From positions 1-40,713 of the forward strand of contig CAMJDT010000021.1 of assembly GCA_946404495.1 (NCBI GenBank): a DNA stretch of 40,713 nucleotides. The letters run 5' to 3'. Positions 26,978-35,172 of this stretch are shown in pieces. Positions within the stretch are counted from its first letter, which is position 1. Each line of letters opens with the position of its first letter. The notes below the pieces were generated by a model that was not told where the DNA came from, made no database searches, and worked only from the letters and a program-made list of their open reading frames with translations. A program made the position numbers and the translations under genes. This DNA is from an uncultured Bacteroidales bacterium. GTDB taxonomy: Bacteria > Bacteroidota > Bacteroidia > Bacteroidales > Paludibacteraceae.

Positions 26978-28864
26978 TTAGTCAAATATCACATGCGGAT
27001 TCATCGAGTGCGGGCTGCGCCATTCGATGCCGCGGCGGGCGAGGGCGTTGCGTTTCTCTGCCCAGTAGGCAAAGCAGAATCCCATCCCTCTGGGGACATC
27101 GCCGAGATGTTGATAGGCCTCGTGGTCGGCTGCGTCGATGGCGTCCTCATACTCCTTGGTCCACTCTACGGGGTCATCCTTGAGCATACGATCGGTCTTG
27201 ATATCCTCGAAGCGTCCCTCGTCGGCCGCCTGGATATTCTGACGCAGTTGGTAGATCTCGTCGCGCAAATCATCGGTGATCGTCATCGAGCGTCCCTGGT
27301 TCTGCGATGCCTCGATGTACTCCAGTATATCCAGTTCGGTCTCCTTGAGTCGGAGCAGGAGCCGCGGGTGCTCGTAGAGACATTCCGCCATGCGTTTGGT
27401 AGCGGTATAGGCGGCAGACAGCGTGTGCTCAAACTGACCGAGCCAACCGCCCAGACGTATCACCTCGCGTGCCATGTCGGCAATCGGACTGGGATCATCG
27501 TGCTCCTGCAGGATCTTCTCCGCGCGGTCGCAGTACTCGCTGCACTGCTTGATATAGGCCTTCAGCGCATCGCCGGTGGACTCCAGGGGAGCGGGCTCCG
27601 TAGGTTCCGTAGTTTCCGTAGATTCCGTATTTTCCGTATTCTCCGTAGCTTCAGCCTCTTCTTGTTCTTTCAGCGCTTCGAAGCGGGGGATATAGTATTT
27701 CTCGATCTCATCCTTGTAGTCATCCATCCGTCCCTCGTGGTAAGCATCGATGAGGAACTCCAGCATATCGTCCGAACCCAAGCGCACGGCTCTCAGTATG
27801 TAGAGCGCCGCCGTCTCGTCATCCAGGTCGATCTTCTCGTCGGCCCAGAGACCCAACAGACGGGTGTAACCCTCTTCGTCGTCGTTGAGCGCTGCCATCG
27901 CGTAGCAGCCTTCTGCCGAATCTATACTCTCCTCCTGACCGAGATCGCCGTCGCGGAAGATGTCGCCTAACATGATCATAGCCAGCGTGTAGCCGTAGGT
28001 AGCCGCACGGTTGTAGAGAGCAATGATATGATTGCTGATCTGCGCACGCTTCTCTTCGTCGTCGCCTGCGATATCGTCTAAGTTGTCGTACAGTTCGGCA
28101 GCAGCGCTGGTGATACACTGGGCATCGTTGTGGTTGGCACCCTCGAACAGCAGGTCATCAAACACTTTCTTATGCAGCACTTCGTCACCGTTCTCGTAGC
28201 CTGCCGTATAGGCGCGCCAGTACCAAGCGGGCACGATACCCAGTTCGGTAGCACGCGTGAAGTCGGGCAGTCCCTGATAGCGGTCGCCCAATTCGTCATA
28301 GACGCGGCCGCGCAAGAAGTACCACATACCGTTCGGGGCTATGCCGGCCTCTTCGTCCTGACGGATATAGTCATTGACCATCTCCATGGCCTTCTCTGCA
28401 TCAGCCTCCAGGCCGTCGTTACCGAAGAGCACGTTTTTGAGTTTGCGTTGCTTGGCTAACTCACTTCCCTGCTTGAGGGCATCCTCCAGGTAACCGTTCG
28501 CCTCGTCCAGGTCCACTTCGCCGAAGTCGCCAAACGACCACGACATCGACAGCCCCGCACCCGCGTCCGCTATACCTACGTTCCACGCTTCCCGGAACAG
28601 ATCCACGGAGCGCTGAATAGAGTCTTTCTCAGGATGACGAACCGAGTGATAACGACCCAAAGCATATTGTGCGTAGGGATTGCCGCTGTCGGCTGCACGC
28701 TGCAGCAGGGTATAGACACTCTCATCGAGTAGGTAGATATGCTCCTTGAGCATGAAGACGCGCAGAAAAGCTATGCGTGCTTCTTGGTTGGTACGCACCC
28801 ACGGAAGGGTCTCTTTCACCACTTCGTCGAAGCGGTATTGGTTGATCATTTCAAAGTAGTTCAT
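26978..28864 (-). CDS. Sel1-like repeat protein with extra C-terminal domain (628 aa)
   Basis: Second gene of the operon. Residues 1-390 are Sel1-like repeats closely related to those of the 439-residue neighbour (YAQYALGRYHSVRHPEKDSIQR, GLSMSWSFGDFGEVDLDEAN, LGDIFRDGDLGQEE). Residues ~400-422 are a TEN/TES/TET/TEP linker coded by a 9-bp repeat. The remaining ~200 residues are helical and coiled-coil, ending in a compact unit (MGFCFAYWAEKRNALARRGI, then SPHSMNPHVIFD) that looks like a separate conserved domain I cannot name. No signal peptide. It starts 36 nt after the LRR-Sel1 gene. Confidence 0.85.
   Translation of the reverse strand: MNYFEMINQYRFDEVVKETLPWVRTNQEARIAFLRVFMLKEHIYLLDESVYTLLQRAADSGNPYAQYALGRYHSVRHPEKDSIQRSVDLFREAWNVGIADAGAGLSMSWSFGDFGEVDLDEANGYLEDALKQGSELAKQRKLKNVLFGNDGLEADAEKAMEMVNDYIRQDEEAGIAPNGMWYFLRGRVYDELGDRYQGLPDFTRATELGIVPAWYWRAYTAGYENGDEVLHKKVFDDLLFEGANHNDAQCITSAAAELYDNLDDIAGDDEEKRAQISNHIIALYNRAATYGYTLAMIMLGDIFRDGDLGQEESIDSAEGCYAMAALNDDEEGYTRLLGLWADEKIDLDDETAALYILRAVRLGSDDMLEFLIDAYHEGRMDDYKDEIEKYYIPRFEALKEQEEAEATENTENTESTETTEPTEPAPLESTGDALKAYIKQCSEYCDRAEKILQEHDDPSPIADMAREVIRLGGWLGQFEHTLSAAYTATKRMAECLYEHPRLLLRLKETELDILEYIEASQNQGRSMTITDDLRDEIYQLRQNIQAADEGRFEDIKTDRMLKDDPVEWTKEYEDAIDAADHEAYQHLGDVPRGMGFCFAYWAEKRNALARRGIEWRSPHSMNPHVIFD
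27598..27651. repeat. In-frame 9-bp minisatellite, six copies
   Basis: Six successive 9-bp units of CCGTA(G/T)NTT type on the plus strand encode Thr-Glu-Asn/Ser/Thr/Pro triplets in the linker of the 628-residue protein. Copy-number change would alter linker length without breaking the frame. Confidence 0.9.
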
Positions 28865-28900
28865 AATAGTATTTACGATTTTACAATTTACCTTTCACCT

Positions 28901-31537
28901 TTATTTGCACAGCAGCTCCATCATTCGGTCCTCTTCGTCATCGTAGCTGGAGAGGATACTGCCGGCGCGTTCGGGGTCTTTCTCGCAGCCGAAGCCGGTA
29001 TTGAGGTAGCTCGCGAGTTTGGAGCAGGCTGTTTCATAACTGTCATCATAGGGTGAGCAGGAGGAGTGCTTCCACACATACTCTACCTGTTCGAAGGCCT
29101 TCTCGGGGTTCACTTCGCACCCGATACCTTTCTCGTAACAGTTAGCCAACTGGAGCCTCGACTTATGGCTGCTATCCACCTCCACGAGGCGAAGTAGGCT
29201 GTTGAATTTGACGGTGTCATCCCTACTGTACTCCACCAGGTAACGCAGGCATTCTACGTCGTCCAACTCAGCCCCGCGGAGGATGTAGCGCTGTGCTTTG
29301 TCGAACATCTCCGGCGAGTGGTCGTTCCTCCGACAGCGATCCAGCCATATGCTGGCGGCCTCCCAGTAAGCCTGCGGGATATCGGCTTCCGTAGCCCGCT
29401 CCAGCCAAGGCAGCGCCTTGTCCTTATCCACCTCCAGATACACCATCTTGGGCGTACTGTACTTGGTCTCGATACCGTGCGACAGCAGGTATCCCACTAT
29501 GTACATGGCGTACGGATCACCCTGTTTGGCATAGCTCATGGCTTCGGTATAGATCGACTGCTGGTTGGTGGAGCAGTCGCTGCGGCGGTAGAGGCTGCGC
29601 CAGTTGGCCTTCGTCTCCTCCGACGCGCACTCGTGGAGCTCCACCTCCTGATCCTCCTCCGTCACCTCGCTTTCGATCTCTTCGCCTACGTGGTTCAGGT
29701 AGCCGCGGAAGATCTGGTTGTTGGAGGGCAGATACATCTTCTCAAAGTCCGGATGATCGGGGAATGCCTGCTGCGCCCACGGATAGGACATCTTGAGCAT
29801 CTTCGTGATCTTATCGTCATTATTCTTGTCCTCTTCGGACATACTCTCATATTGCGCCATGATGAAGTCCCAATAGAATACGCCAAAGGGATCCTCTAAC
29901 TCAGACAACCGGTGTGCATAGTCCACTGCCTTACCGCCGTCGCTCAGCCTTACGGCGAGGAAGAGCAAGGCGTGCAGACTGCCGATATCATCCTTCTCGG
30001 CCTCGCGATGCAGGTCGCGTAGATAGCCGGTGAGGTCTTCTTTTTTCAGGTACTCCGTGAAGTCGGGAGTCGTGGTTTTCTTCGCTGTGTTCATATTATT
30101 GTCTTGTTTTATTTCCAAACTCAATCGTTTGCCGGTCTTTGCACGCTCGACGGTATACCAACCGGTGTCGTCATCGTCGCTCACGCCGTAGGCGCACTTC
30201 AGATCATCGCTTATGTCGTGGTGCTGCCGGTAGAGCAGCAGCGGTTGGATGCTGATTTCCCCGAGGTCGTTCCATCTATCGCCGTCGGCCTTCATGTCCT
30301 CAATAAACGCCTCCGGGAAGACACTTGGATTATACCTCTTATAGTCCTCGGCGGGATTGTTGCCGTGTGCTAAGCGTACCAATAGCTCGTTTTTGCCGTC
30401 CGTGTACTCCTTCCACGCTTCCTTCTGCTGACGAATCCGCTCGATCGCCTCGTCCCGTGTGTAATATTTCATCTCCTGCTGCGGCCAATGGATATAGAGA
30501 CGCACGGCATATATGTCCATGAAATTGCCGTTGGTGATATACTTCTCCGCGATGGCCGTATCGCCTTGTTTGAGGCGGGTGATGGCGGGTTTGTCCCAAC
30601 TCTTCTCCCGCCAAGGCATGTCGTGACTGATGGTCAGCGTCTCGCCGTCGTAGGGATGATTGTAGGTGTCGATCATCGCCAGTATGCCCAACTCGGGCGC
30701 GAGGTTATAACTATCGTTGTTGATCGTCACTTCCCAGGGTTCGTCCAGCCGGTGCAGCACCTTTCCCTCGTAGTTCTTATCGCGGATCAGATCGGGCAGA
30801 AACTCCCGCTCTTCGTCTACCAACTTATACTCCGTATCGCCGACAAAGACCTTCTTCGTTGCTCTCAGCACCAGTTTCAGCTTCATCTCGGGGATACGCA
30901 CGCCCTTGATCTTGTCTTTTCCTTCATCCCGTACACCCGTTCCGTGAGGCATATGGATCGTTTCGCGCTTTTCGTACTGCGCCTCATCTTCCTCGCGCGG
31001 CATATTGTAGTTGGTGTCGTGGTAGAACGAGTGGTTCTTGTCGTTGCCGAAGCGCGAGTCGTGCCAGATGAGGTTCCAGTCCTCGTCCCACAGCTTACCC
31101 GGTCCGCGACGGGCGCACAGAAACAGCGGATACCTGTACGACGCATCGTTCATGCAGGCAATCTCGCTGCCGATCTCCACCACCGAACGCGGGATATAGA
31201 TGTCGTGTATCTTATCGCAAAAGGCAAAACACATGCTCCCGATACTCTTCACGCCGTCCGCCAGATACACCTCCTTCAGGTTATGGCAACTCAGAAACGC
31301 CTTCTCGCCCACTTCAGCCGGACCGAGGATTGTGACGCGCTTGAGACTGCCCTTGTAGGCCAACGCATACCCCTCGATTCGTTCACAACTGGTCGGAAAC
31401 ACCACGGACTCGATCTTTTCATCCTCTTTGAAGGCATAACTCTTTACTTCCTTCACGCCTTCGGGTATGACCACATCAGCCTCGTTCACTGTGCAATGAA
31501 CGAGTACCTGGTCTCTGATTTCAAACTGGTTCGTCAT
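28901..31537 (-). CDS. BspA-type LRR plus Sel1-repeat protein (878 aa)
   Basis: First gene of the eight-gene operon. Residues ~15-145 are BspA/LRR_5-type repeats (VIPEGVKEVKSYAFKEDEKI, GEKAFLSCHNLKEVYLADGV, IGSMCFAFCDKIHDIYIP). Residues ~210-480 form an unassigned region with KLVLRATKKVFVGDTEYKLV and the ISHDMPWREKSWDKPA segment. From ~500 the protein is helical, with Sel1-like repeats (DPYAMYIVGYLLSHGIE, ALPWLERATEADIPQAYWEA, LANCYEKGIGCEVNPEKAF) up to the C-terminus. No signal peptide is seen, which is unusual for BspA-type repeats in this phylum, where they are mostly on exported proteins. The shared Sel1 part links it to the next two genes. Confidence 0.85.
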   Translation of the reverse strand: MTNQFEIRDQVLVHCTVNEADVVIPEGVKEVKSYAFKEDEKIESVVFPTSCERIEGYALAYKGSLKRVTILGPAEVGEKAFLSCHNLKEVYLADGVKSIGSMCFAFCDKIHDIYIPRSVVEIGSEIACMNDASYRYPLFLCARRGPGKLWDEDWNLIWHDSRFGNDKNHSFYHDTNYNMPREEDEAQYEKRETIHMPHGTGVRDEGKDKIKGVRIPEMKLKLVLRATKKVFVGDTEYKLVDEEREFLPDLIRDKNYEGKVLHRLDEPWEVTINNDSYNLAPELGILAMIDTYNHPYDGETLTISHDMPWREKSWDKPAITRLKQGDTAIAEKYITNGNFMDIYAVRLYIHWPQQEMKYYTRDEAIERIRQQKEAWKEYTDGKNELLVRLAHGNNPAEDYKRYNPSVFPEAFIEDMKADGDRWNDLGEISIQPLLLYRQHHDISDDLKCAYGVSDDDDTGWYTVERAKTGKRLSLEIKQDNNMNTAKKTTTPDFTEYLKKEDLTGYLRDLHREAEKDDIGSLHALLFLAVRLSDGGKAVDYAHRLSELEDPFGVFYWDFIMAQYESMSEEDKNNDDKITKMLKMSYPWAQQAFPDHPDFEKMYLPSNNQIFRGYLNHVGEEIESEVTEEDQEVELHECASEETKANWRSLYRRSDCSTNQQSIYTEAMSYAKQGDPYAMYIVGYLLSHGIETKYSTPKMVYLEVDKDKALPWLERATEADIPQAYWEAASIWLDRCRRNDHSPEMFDKAQRYILRGAELDDVECLRYLVEYSRDDTVKFNSLLRLVEVDSSHKSRLQLANCYEKGIGCEVNPEKAFEQVEYVWKHSSCSPYDDSYETACSKLASYLNTGFGCEKDPERAGSILSSYDDEEDRMMELLCK

Positions 31538-31599
31538 AGTAACCCTCCATCAATCATGTTATTTGTACCTCAAAAAGTAACCTTTTTGACTTTCGGGTG

Positions 31600-31631
31600 C
31601 AAAAATACAAAAAATAATTGACATATGCAAG
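31600..31631 (-). promoter_or_regulatory. Promoter of the eight-gene LRR/Sel1/NPCBM-like operon
   Basis: On the minus strand TATTTTTG (31600-31607) lies 20 nt after CTTG (31628-31631), a one-base variant of the -33 box. The ATG is about 55-60 nt past the predicted start of transcription. No other promoter is evident at the short gaps further down the operon. Confidence 0.65.
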
Positions 31632-31639
31632 GTTTTTTG

Positions 31640-31680
31640 CGAAAAAAAACAAAAAAGATGGCCGTTTGACCATCTTTTTG
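31640..31680 (-). terminator. Terminator of tRNA-Pro
   Basis: On the minus strand AAAGATGG (31670-31677) pairs with CCATCTTT (31654-31661) and is followed by a long T-rich tract (31640-31657). It separates the tRNA from the operon promoter just downstream. Confidence 0.85.
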
Positions 31681-31753
31681 TCGAGAAGACGTGACTCGAA
31701 CACGCGACCCCTACGTCCCGAACGTAGTGCGCTACCAACTGCGCTACTTCTCG
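31681..31753 (-). tRNA. tRNA-Pro (anticodon CGG)
   Basis: A 73-nt tRNA on the minus strand. Acceptor CGAGAAG pairs with CTTCTCG, with discriminator A. The D arm is GCGCAGTTGGTAGCGC. The anticodon stem CTACG/CGTAG encloses loop TTCGGGA, giving CGG. The T arm holds GTTCGAGTC. CCA is not encoded. Confidence 0.93.
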
Positions 31754-31860
31754 TCGTCGGAAATGGCTCGCCCAAAAAATTTCAACTCCGTCGAAATTGG
31801 GAGGCTCGCCTTTCCTCCTCTCAATCGAAAAACTCACATTTTTCGATTGGTGCTTTTGAA

Positions 31861-32706
31861 CTAATTGTTTCGGTAGGATTTGGGAGTCATGCCTGTGTGG
31901 GTTTTGAAGAACCGGTTAAAGAACGCCAGATTCTCAAATCCCAACGACATGGCAATCTCCTTCACCTGCAGGTTCGATATCTTCAGCTGCGCTTTCGCAT
32001 CGGTCATAATGGCCTCGTTGATGATATCGCCTGCCGTCTTGTCGCTAACCTGCTTGATGGTGCTGCATAGATGCGGTAGCGTCATATGCATTGCCTCAGC
32101 ATATTGCGAGACGTGGTGCCACTCCGAATAGTGGTTCAACACGAGTTTGGTGTACTCCTGATAGATGGCTGTACGTCTGTCCTGCGGCTTCACCAGGTAC
32201 GTATCCTGCGTCCGTGCATACGATGAATACGACAGTTGCAACAGGTTAAACACATTCACCATCTTCTCCGATGACAGCATCGAGGGGCTGCAATTGCTGG
32301 CTTTCATGAGCAGTTTTGCCATGTCGCAGATTACTTCCGCTCGCTCTTCATCCAGATGCACTATCGGGTTGCGCAATTGCAAGGCCTCCAGCGACATCCG
32401 AGTACTAAACGTGTTTTTTTCTAAGAAAGAGGAGGAGAACAGCAGGTAATACACTCTTGCATCATCGCTGAACTCGTGTATCAGCAGGAAACTCCCGGGC
32501 TCCAGCAGCACCACATCGTTCCGTTGGAACTCATACCTGGTGATACCGATTGTGGCCCTCGCACTGCCTTCGACCATTATGGCATACACGCCGCATTTAA
32601 TCTTGCACGGAAAGCGGCCGTACTCATTCATGATCTTGCCGCTGGCGTCTCCGATAAGGAAGTCAACCGGGCAGTCCAACAGTGGGATATTCTTGTCCTC
32701 TTTCAT
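31861..32706 (-). CDS. AraC-family transcriptional regulator
   Basis: A 281-residue regulator. Residues 1-150 form a cupin-like sensing region (YGRFPCKIKCGVYAIMVEGS, DVVLLEPGSFLLIHEF). Residues ~185-281 carry the two helix-turn-helix motifs of the AraC/XylS family (VSQYAEAMHMTLPHLCSTIK, then IAMSLGFENLAFFNRFFKTH and GMTPKSYR). The ATG at 32706 is chosen because an upstream TTG frame start at 32754 lies inside the promoter -7 box. A small hairpin (GAGCAT-GAAA-ATGCTC, 32718-32733) sits in the short leader. It is separated from the eight-gene operon by a tRNA and a terminator, so a role in its control is possible but not shown. Confidence 0.93.
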   Translation of the reverse strand: MKEDKNIPLLDCPVDFLIGDASGKIMNEYGRFPCKIKCGVYAIMVEGSARATIGITRYEFQRNDVVLLEPGSFLLIHEFSDDARVYYLLFSSSFLEKNTFSTRMSLEALQLRNPIVHLDEERAEVICDMAKLLMKASNCSPSMLSSEKMVNVFNLLQLSYSSYARTQDTYLVKPQDRRTAIYQEYTKLVLNHYSEWHHVSQYAEAMHMTLPHLCSTIKQVSDKTAGDIINEAIMTDAKAQLKISNLQVKEIAMSLGFENLAFFNRFFKTHTGMTPKSYRNN

Positions 32707-32751
32707 ACTTTTTAGGCGAGCATTTTCATGCTCTCGTTTCAAAAGCGGCTG

Positions 32752-32783
32752 CAAAAGTACTGCTTTTTTTTGATATGACCAAA
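32752..32783 (-). promoter_or_regulatory. Promoter of the AraC-type regulator (shared 26-bp core)
   Basis: On the minus strand TTTG (32780-32783), a 20-nt spacer and TACTTTTG (32752-32759). The core 32748-32773 is identical to those before tRNA-Leu and the small exported protein. Confidence 0.8.
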
Positions 32784-32820
32784 AAAAAAAGCACTTTTTT
32801 CAAAAAAAAAGCACTTTTTC
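32782..32820. repeat. 20-bp A/T-rich tandem duplication
   Basis: Two copies of A9-GCAC-T5/6-C in tandem (GCAC at 32791 and 32811), between the end of the ribbon-helix-helix gene and the AraC promoter. Each copy is nearly self-complementary around GCAC/poly-T, so it could help terminate the upstream operon. Confidence 0.6.
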
Positions 32821-32840
32821 CTTATTTTTGCTATCTTTAG

Positions 32841-33038
32841 TTAGTCAAATAGGGTCGGATTATCCCGATCCAGCTGTTTTAGCACGGCACGCATCAGCGT
32901 CTCGCGGATGAAACGCGAACGGTTCTTCACGCCGTACCGCTCGCAGTAGCGCTGCAATACCTGTGCCTCCTTCTGATTCAGCTGGATGCTCACCCGCTCA
33001 CTCCGCGGCAGTTTCCTATTTGAGGGTGTAGGGTTCAA
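32841..33038 (-). CDS. Small ribbon-helix-helix-like protein
   Basis: A 65-residue basic protein. The pattern RVSIQLNQKEAQVLQRYCER, then VKNRSRFIRETLMRAVL, fits a MetJ/Arc-type ribbon-helix-helix DNA-binding fold like plasmid MobC/CopG proteins. It has no ATG. A TTG at 33036-33038 overlaps the TGA of the preceding gene (TTGA), indicating coupled translation; a GTG at codon 16 is the alternative. Third gene after the RNase R-like and barrel genes. Its target is unknown. Confidence 0.6.
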   Translation of the reverse strand: MNPTPSNRKLPRSERVSIQLNQKEAQVLQRYCERYGVKNRSRFIRETLMRAVLKQLDRDNPTLFD

Positions 33039-33811
33039 AACTCGATTCCTATATTGATTCCTATCATTACCTGGTTGCGTCCCATATTACCGCTGTACGT
33101 CTTGCCGTCCAGCGTCTCCGCTACGGGATAATCGTCCGCCTGGAAGGCTACGCGGGCGCCGAGTAGTAAGGCACTCTTACCGCTGTACTGATACCGCCAG
33201 CTCATCGCTACGTGGGCCGCCAAACCGCCCTTGGTCTTGTGCGTCGCAAATCCGTAGCCTATGCCCAATCCGATCTCCGGCGCATGCATCCCGTCTGTCA
33301 GCGGCAGCGACACCACCGCCTGCAGCGGGATATACATCCCCGTTCTGTCCGGCATTATCACTGCCTCAAACCCGACTCCGCCGCCGATGAATACCCGCTT
33401 TCCGCCGATTCGCCGGCTGCCGATCCATAGGTCCGCACCCGTACTGCCGCCCCAGCCGCTGCCCGGTACGCACGCTCCGCCGCCGTTCAGCGTCAGCCTC
33501 AGCGCTACCTTCGAGGCCTTCTCTGCCTCCGGTGCCTCACGCTCTCGGCGCTCCCTGCGTTTCTTCGTCGTCTCCACAGTCTCTGCCTCCGCCGCTGCGG
33601 CTTCCGCCTCTGCCTCTACCTTCACCACTTCCGCGGCCGGAAACTGAAATCGTGCGCCGTTGGCATCTCTAAGGATCAGCACCTCGTCGTTCTGCACGAT
33701 CACCGTGCCCGTCATCACCTTGCCCGAACGCAGCGTCACCACCTCCGCGCTCAACGTCGTGCTGCATAGCAGCAAGATCCACAATCCTATCTTCCGTATC
33801 CTTCCTTTCAT
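33035..33811 (-). CDS. Outer-membrane beta-barrel protein with SH3-like N-terminal unit
   Basis: A 258-residue protein with signal peptide MKGRIRKIGLWILLLCSTTLSA. Residues 23-65 (VVTLRSGKVMTGTVIVQNDE, then LILRDANGARFQFPAAEVVKV) resemble a small SH3/Sm-like barrel. Residues 66-98 are an Ala/Glu then Arg-rich linker. From ~100 the alternating pattern (VALRLTLNGGGACVPGSGWG, AHVAMSWRYQYSGKSALLLG) and final GINIGIEF with terminal Phe fit a small outer-membrane barrel. It begins one base after the RNase R-like gene stops. Confidence 0.8.
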   Translation of the reverse strand: MKGRIRKIGLWILLLCSTTLSAEVVTLRSGKVMTGTVIVQNDEVLILRDANGARFQFPAAEVVKVEAEAEAAAAEAETVETTKKRRERREREAPEAEKASKVALRLTLNGGGACVPGSGWGGSTGADLWIGSRRIGGKRVFIGGGVGFEAVIMPDRTGMYIPLQAVVSLPLTDGMHAPEIGLGIGYGFATHKTKGGLAAHVAMSWRYQYSGKSALLLGARVAFQADDYPVAETLDGKTYSGNMGRNQVMIGINIGIEF

Positions 33812-33812
33812 A

Positions 33813-35153
33813 TCATTCTACCAGTTCAAAGTCTATCTGCCTTTTTTCGGCATCCGCCCGCGTGATGCGTACGCGCACCTTGTCGCCTAAGGTGTACGTG
33901 CGTCCGCCCACCGCCTTCAGGCAGTAATTTTTCTCGTCCAACTGCAGATAATGCCCCGGACATATCGTTCGTATCGGCACCAAGCCCTCGGCGTGCGACT
34001 CGCTCAGCTGAACAAACAGCCCGAAGTCCACTACATTCACGATCATGCCCTCCTGCTCCTCGCCTATATGCTTGGCGATATAGCGGCATAGCATCTCCTT
34101 CTGCGAATCCCTCTCCGCCTGCGCAGCCGCCTGCTCCGTGTCCGAACAGTGCCGGCAGGCCTCCTCCAGCCATTCGTGGTCCGCCATCCTACTGTCGCCC
34201 CGATGCCGCTCGCCCAATATGAACTGCGCTACCAGCCTATGGACCATCATATCCGGATAGCGGCGAATAGGCGAGGTGAAGTGGGTGTAGTAATCGAACG
34301 CCAGGCCGTAGTGACCGATATTATGCGTGGAGTAGACGGCTTTGGCCATCGCCCGTACCAGCAGCATATCGATCGTCGCCGGCGGCACGCGCTCTCCCAT
34401 CTTACGCTTGAACTTCTCCAGCGTCTCTATTTTCTCCGTATCCGGCTTGTCGTGGATACGGTATACCATCGTCTTGCCCGACTTGCCGATATGCGTAGCG
34501 ATCGTGCGGTTGGCCAGCAGCATAAACTCCTCGATCAGGTGGTTCGCCTCCGTCGCCTTGCGAAACCATATATCCACGGGCTCGCCCGCTTCGTCCAGTT
34601 TAAAACAGAGCTCGTCTTGCTCCAAATCCAGCGCTCCCGCCTGCATCCTGCCTCGCCTCAGCGCCTTGGCCAGATCGTTCAGCGTACGGAGCGCTTCGTC
34701 CAAGTCCGCCCTGCCCGAGCTGTTCTCGCCGTTTAATATCGTCTGCACCTCGTCGTAACTGAACCTTCTATCGCTACGTATTACCGTGCGACACACCTTA
34801 TATTTCACCACGCGCGCCTCATGCGTGAGCGTGAACACCACCGACATGCAGAGTTTGTCCTCACCCTCGTTTAGAGAACAGCGGTCGTTACTCAGCTCCT
34901 CCGGCAACATCGGCAGCACCCGGTCCACCAGGTATGTACTCGTGCCTAACTCATATGCCCGCTTATCCCAATCCGAATCCGGCGTCACGTAGTACGTCAC
35001 ATCCGCGATATGCACACCTACCTGCAGGCAGCCGTCCTCCGTCTTCTCAAACGACAATGCGTCATCAAAGTCTTTGGCCTCTGCCGGGTCAATGGTAAAC
35101 GTCAGTACCGATCGCATATCCCGACGACGTAGTATTTCCGACTCAGAAAACAT
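33813..35153 (-). CDS. rnr: RNase R/RNase II-type exoribonuclease lacking N-terminal cold-shock domains
   Basis: A 446-residue 3'-5' exoribonuclease. The RNB catalytic domain starts almost at once: FTIDPAEAKDFDDALSF holds the metal-binding acids Asp22, Asp28, Asp30 and Asp31. It continues through YLVDRVLPMLPEELSNDRCSL and FTSPIRRYPDMMVHRL. An S1 RNA-binding domain follows (EGMIVNVVDFGLFVQLSESHAEGLV, about 365-445). Usual RNase R is 700 or more residues with two cold-shock domains before RNB; these are absent. A clear promoter lies about 20 nt upstream of the ATG, so the short form is real and not a frameshift. It heads a three-gene operon. Confidence 0.9.
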   Translation of the reverse strand: MFSESEILRRRDMRSVLTFTIDPAEAKDFDDALSFEKTEDGCLQVGVHIADVTYYVTPDSDWDKRAYELGTSTYLVDRVLPMLPEELSNDRCSLNEGEDKLCMSVVFTLTHEARVVKYKVCRTVIRSDRRFSYDEVQTILNGENSSGRADLDEALRTLNDLAKALRRGRMQAGALDLEQDELCFKLDEAGEPVDIWFRKATEANHLIEEFMLLANRTIATHIGKSGKTMVYRIHDKPDTEKIETLEKFKRKMGERVPPATIDMLLVRAMAKAVYSTHNIGHYGLAFDYYTHFTSPIRRYPDMMVHRLVAQFILGERHRGDSRMADHEWLEEACRHCSDTEQAAAQAERDSQKEMLCRYIAKHIGEEQEGMIVNVVDFGLFVQLSESHAEGLVPIRTICPGHYLQLDEKNYCLKAVGGRTYTLGDKVRVRITRADAEKRQIDFELVE

Positions 35154-35172
35154 AGTGCCACATAATTCGGTG

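Noticed and set aside
32821..32840. Plus-strand promoter-like TATTTTTG
   Set aside because: There is no TTTG at the right distance and no plus-strand gene downstream; it would only read antisense to the ribbon-helix-helix gene.
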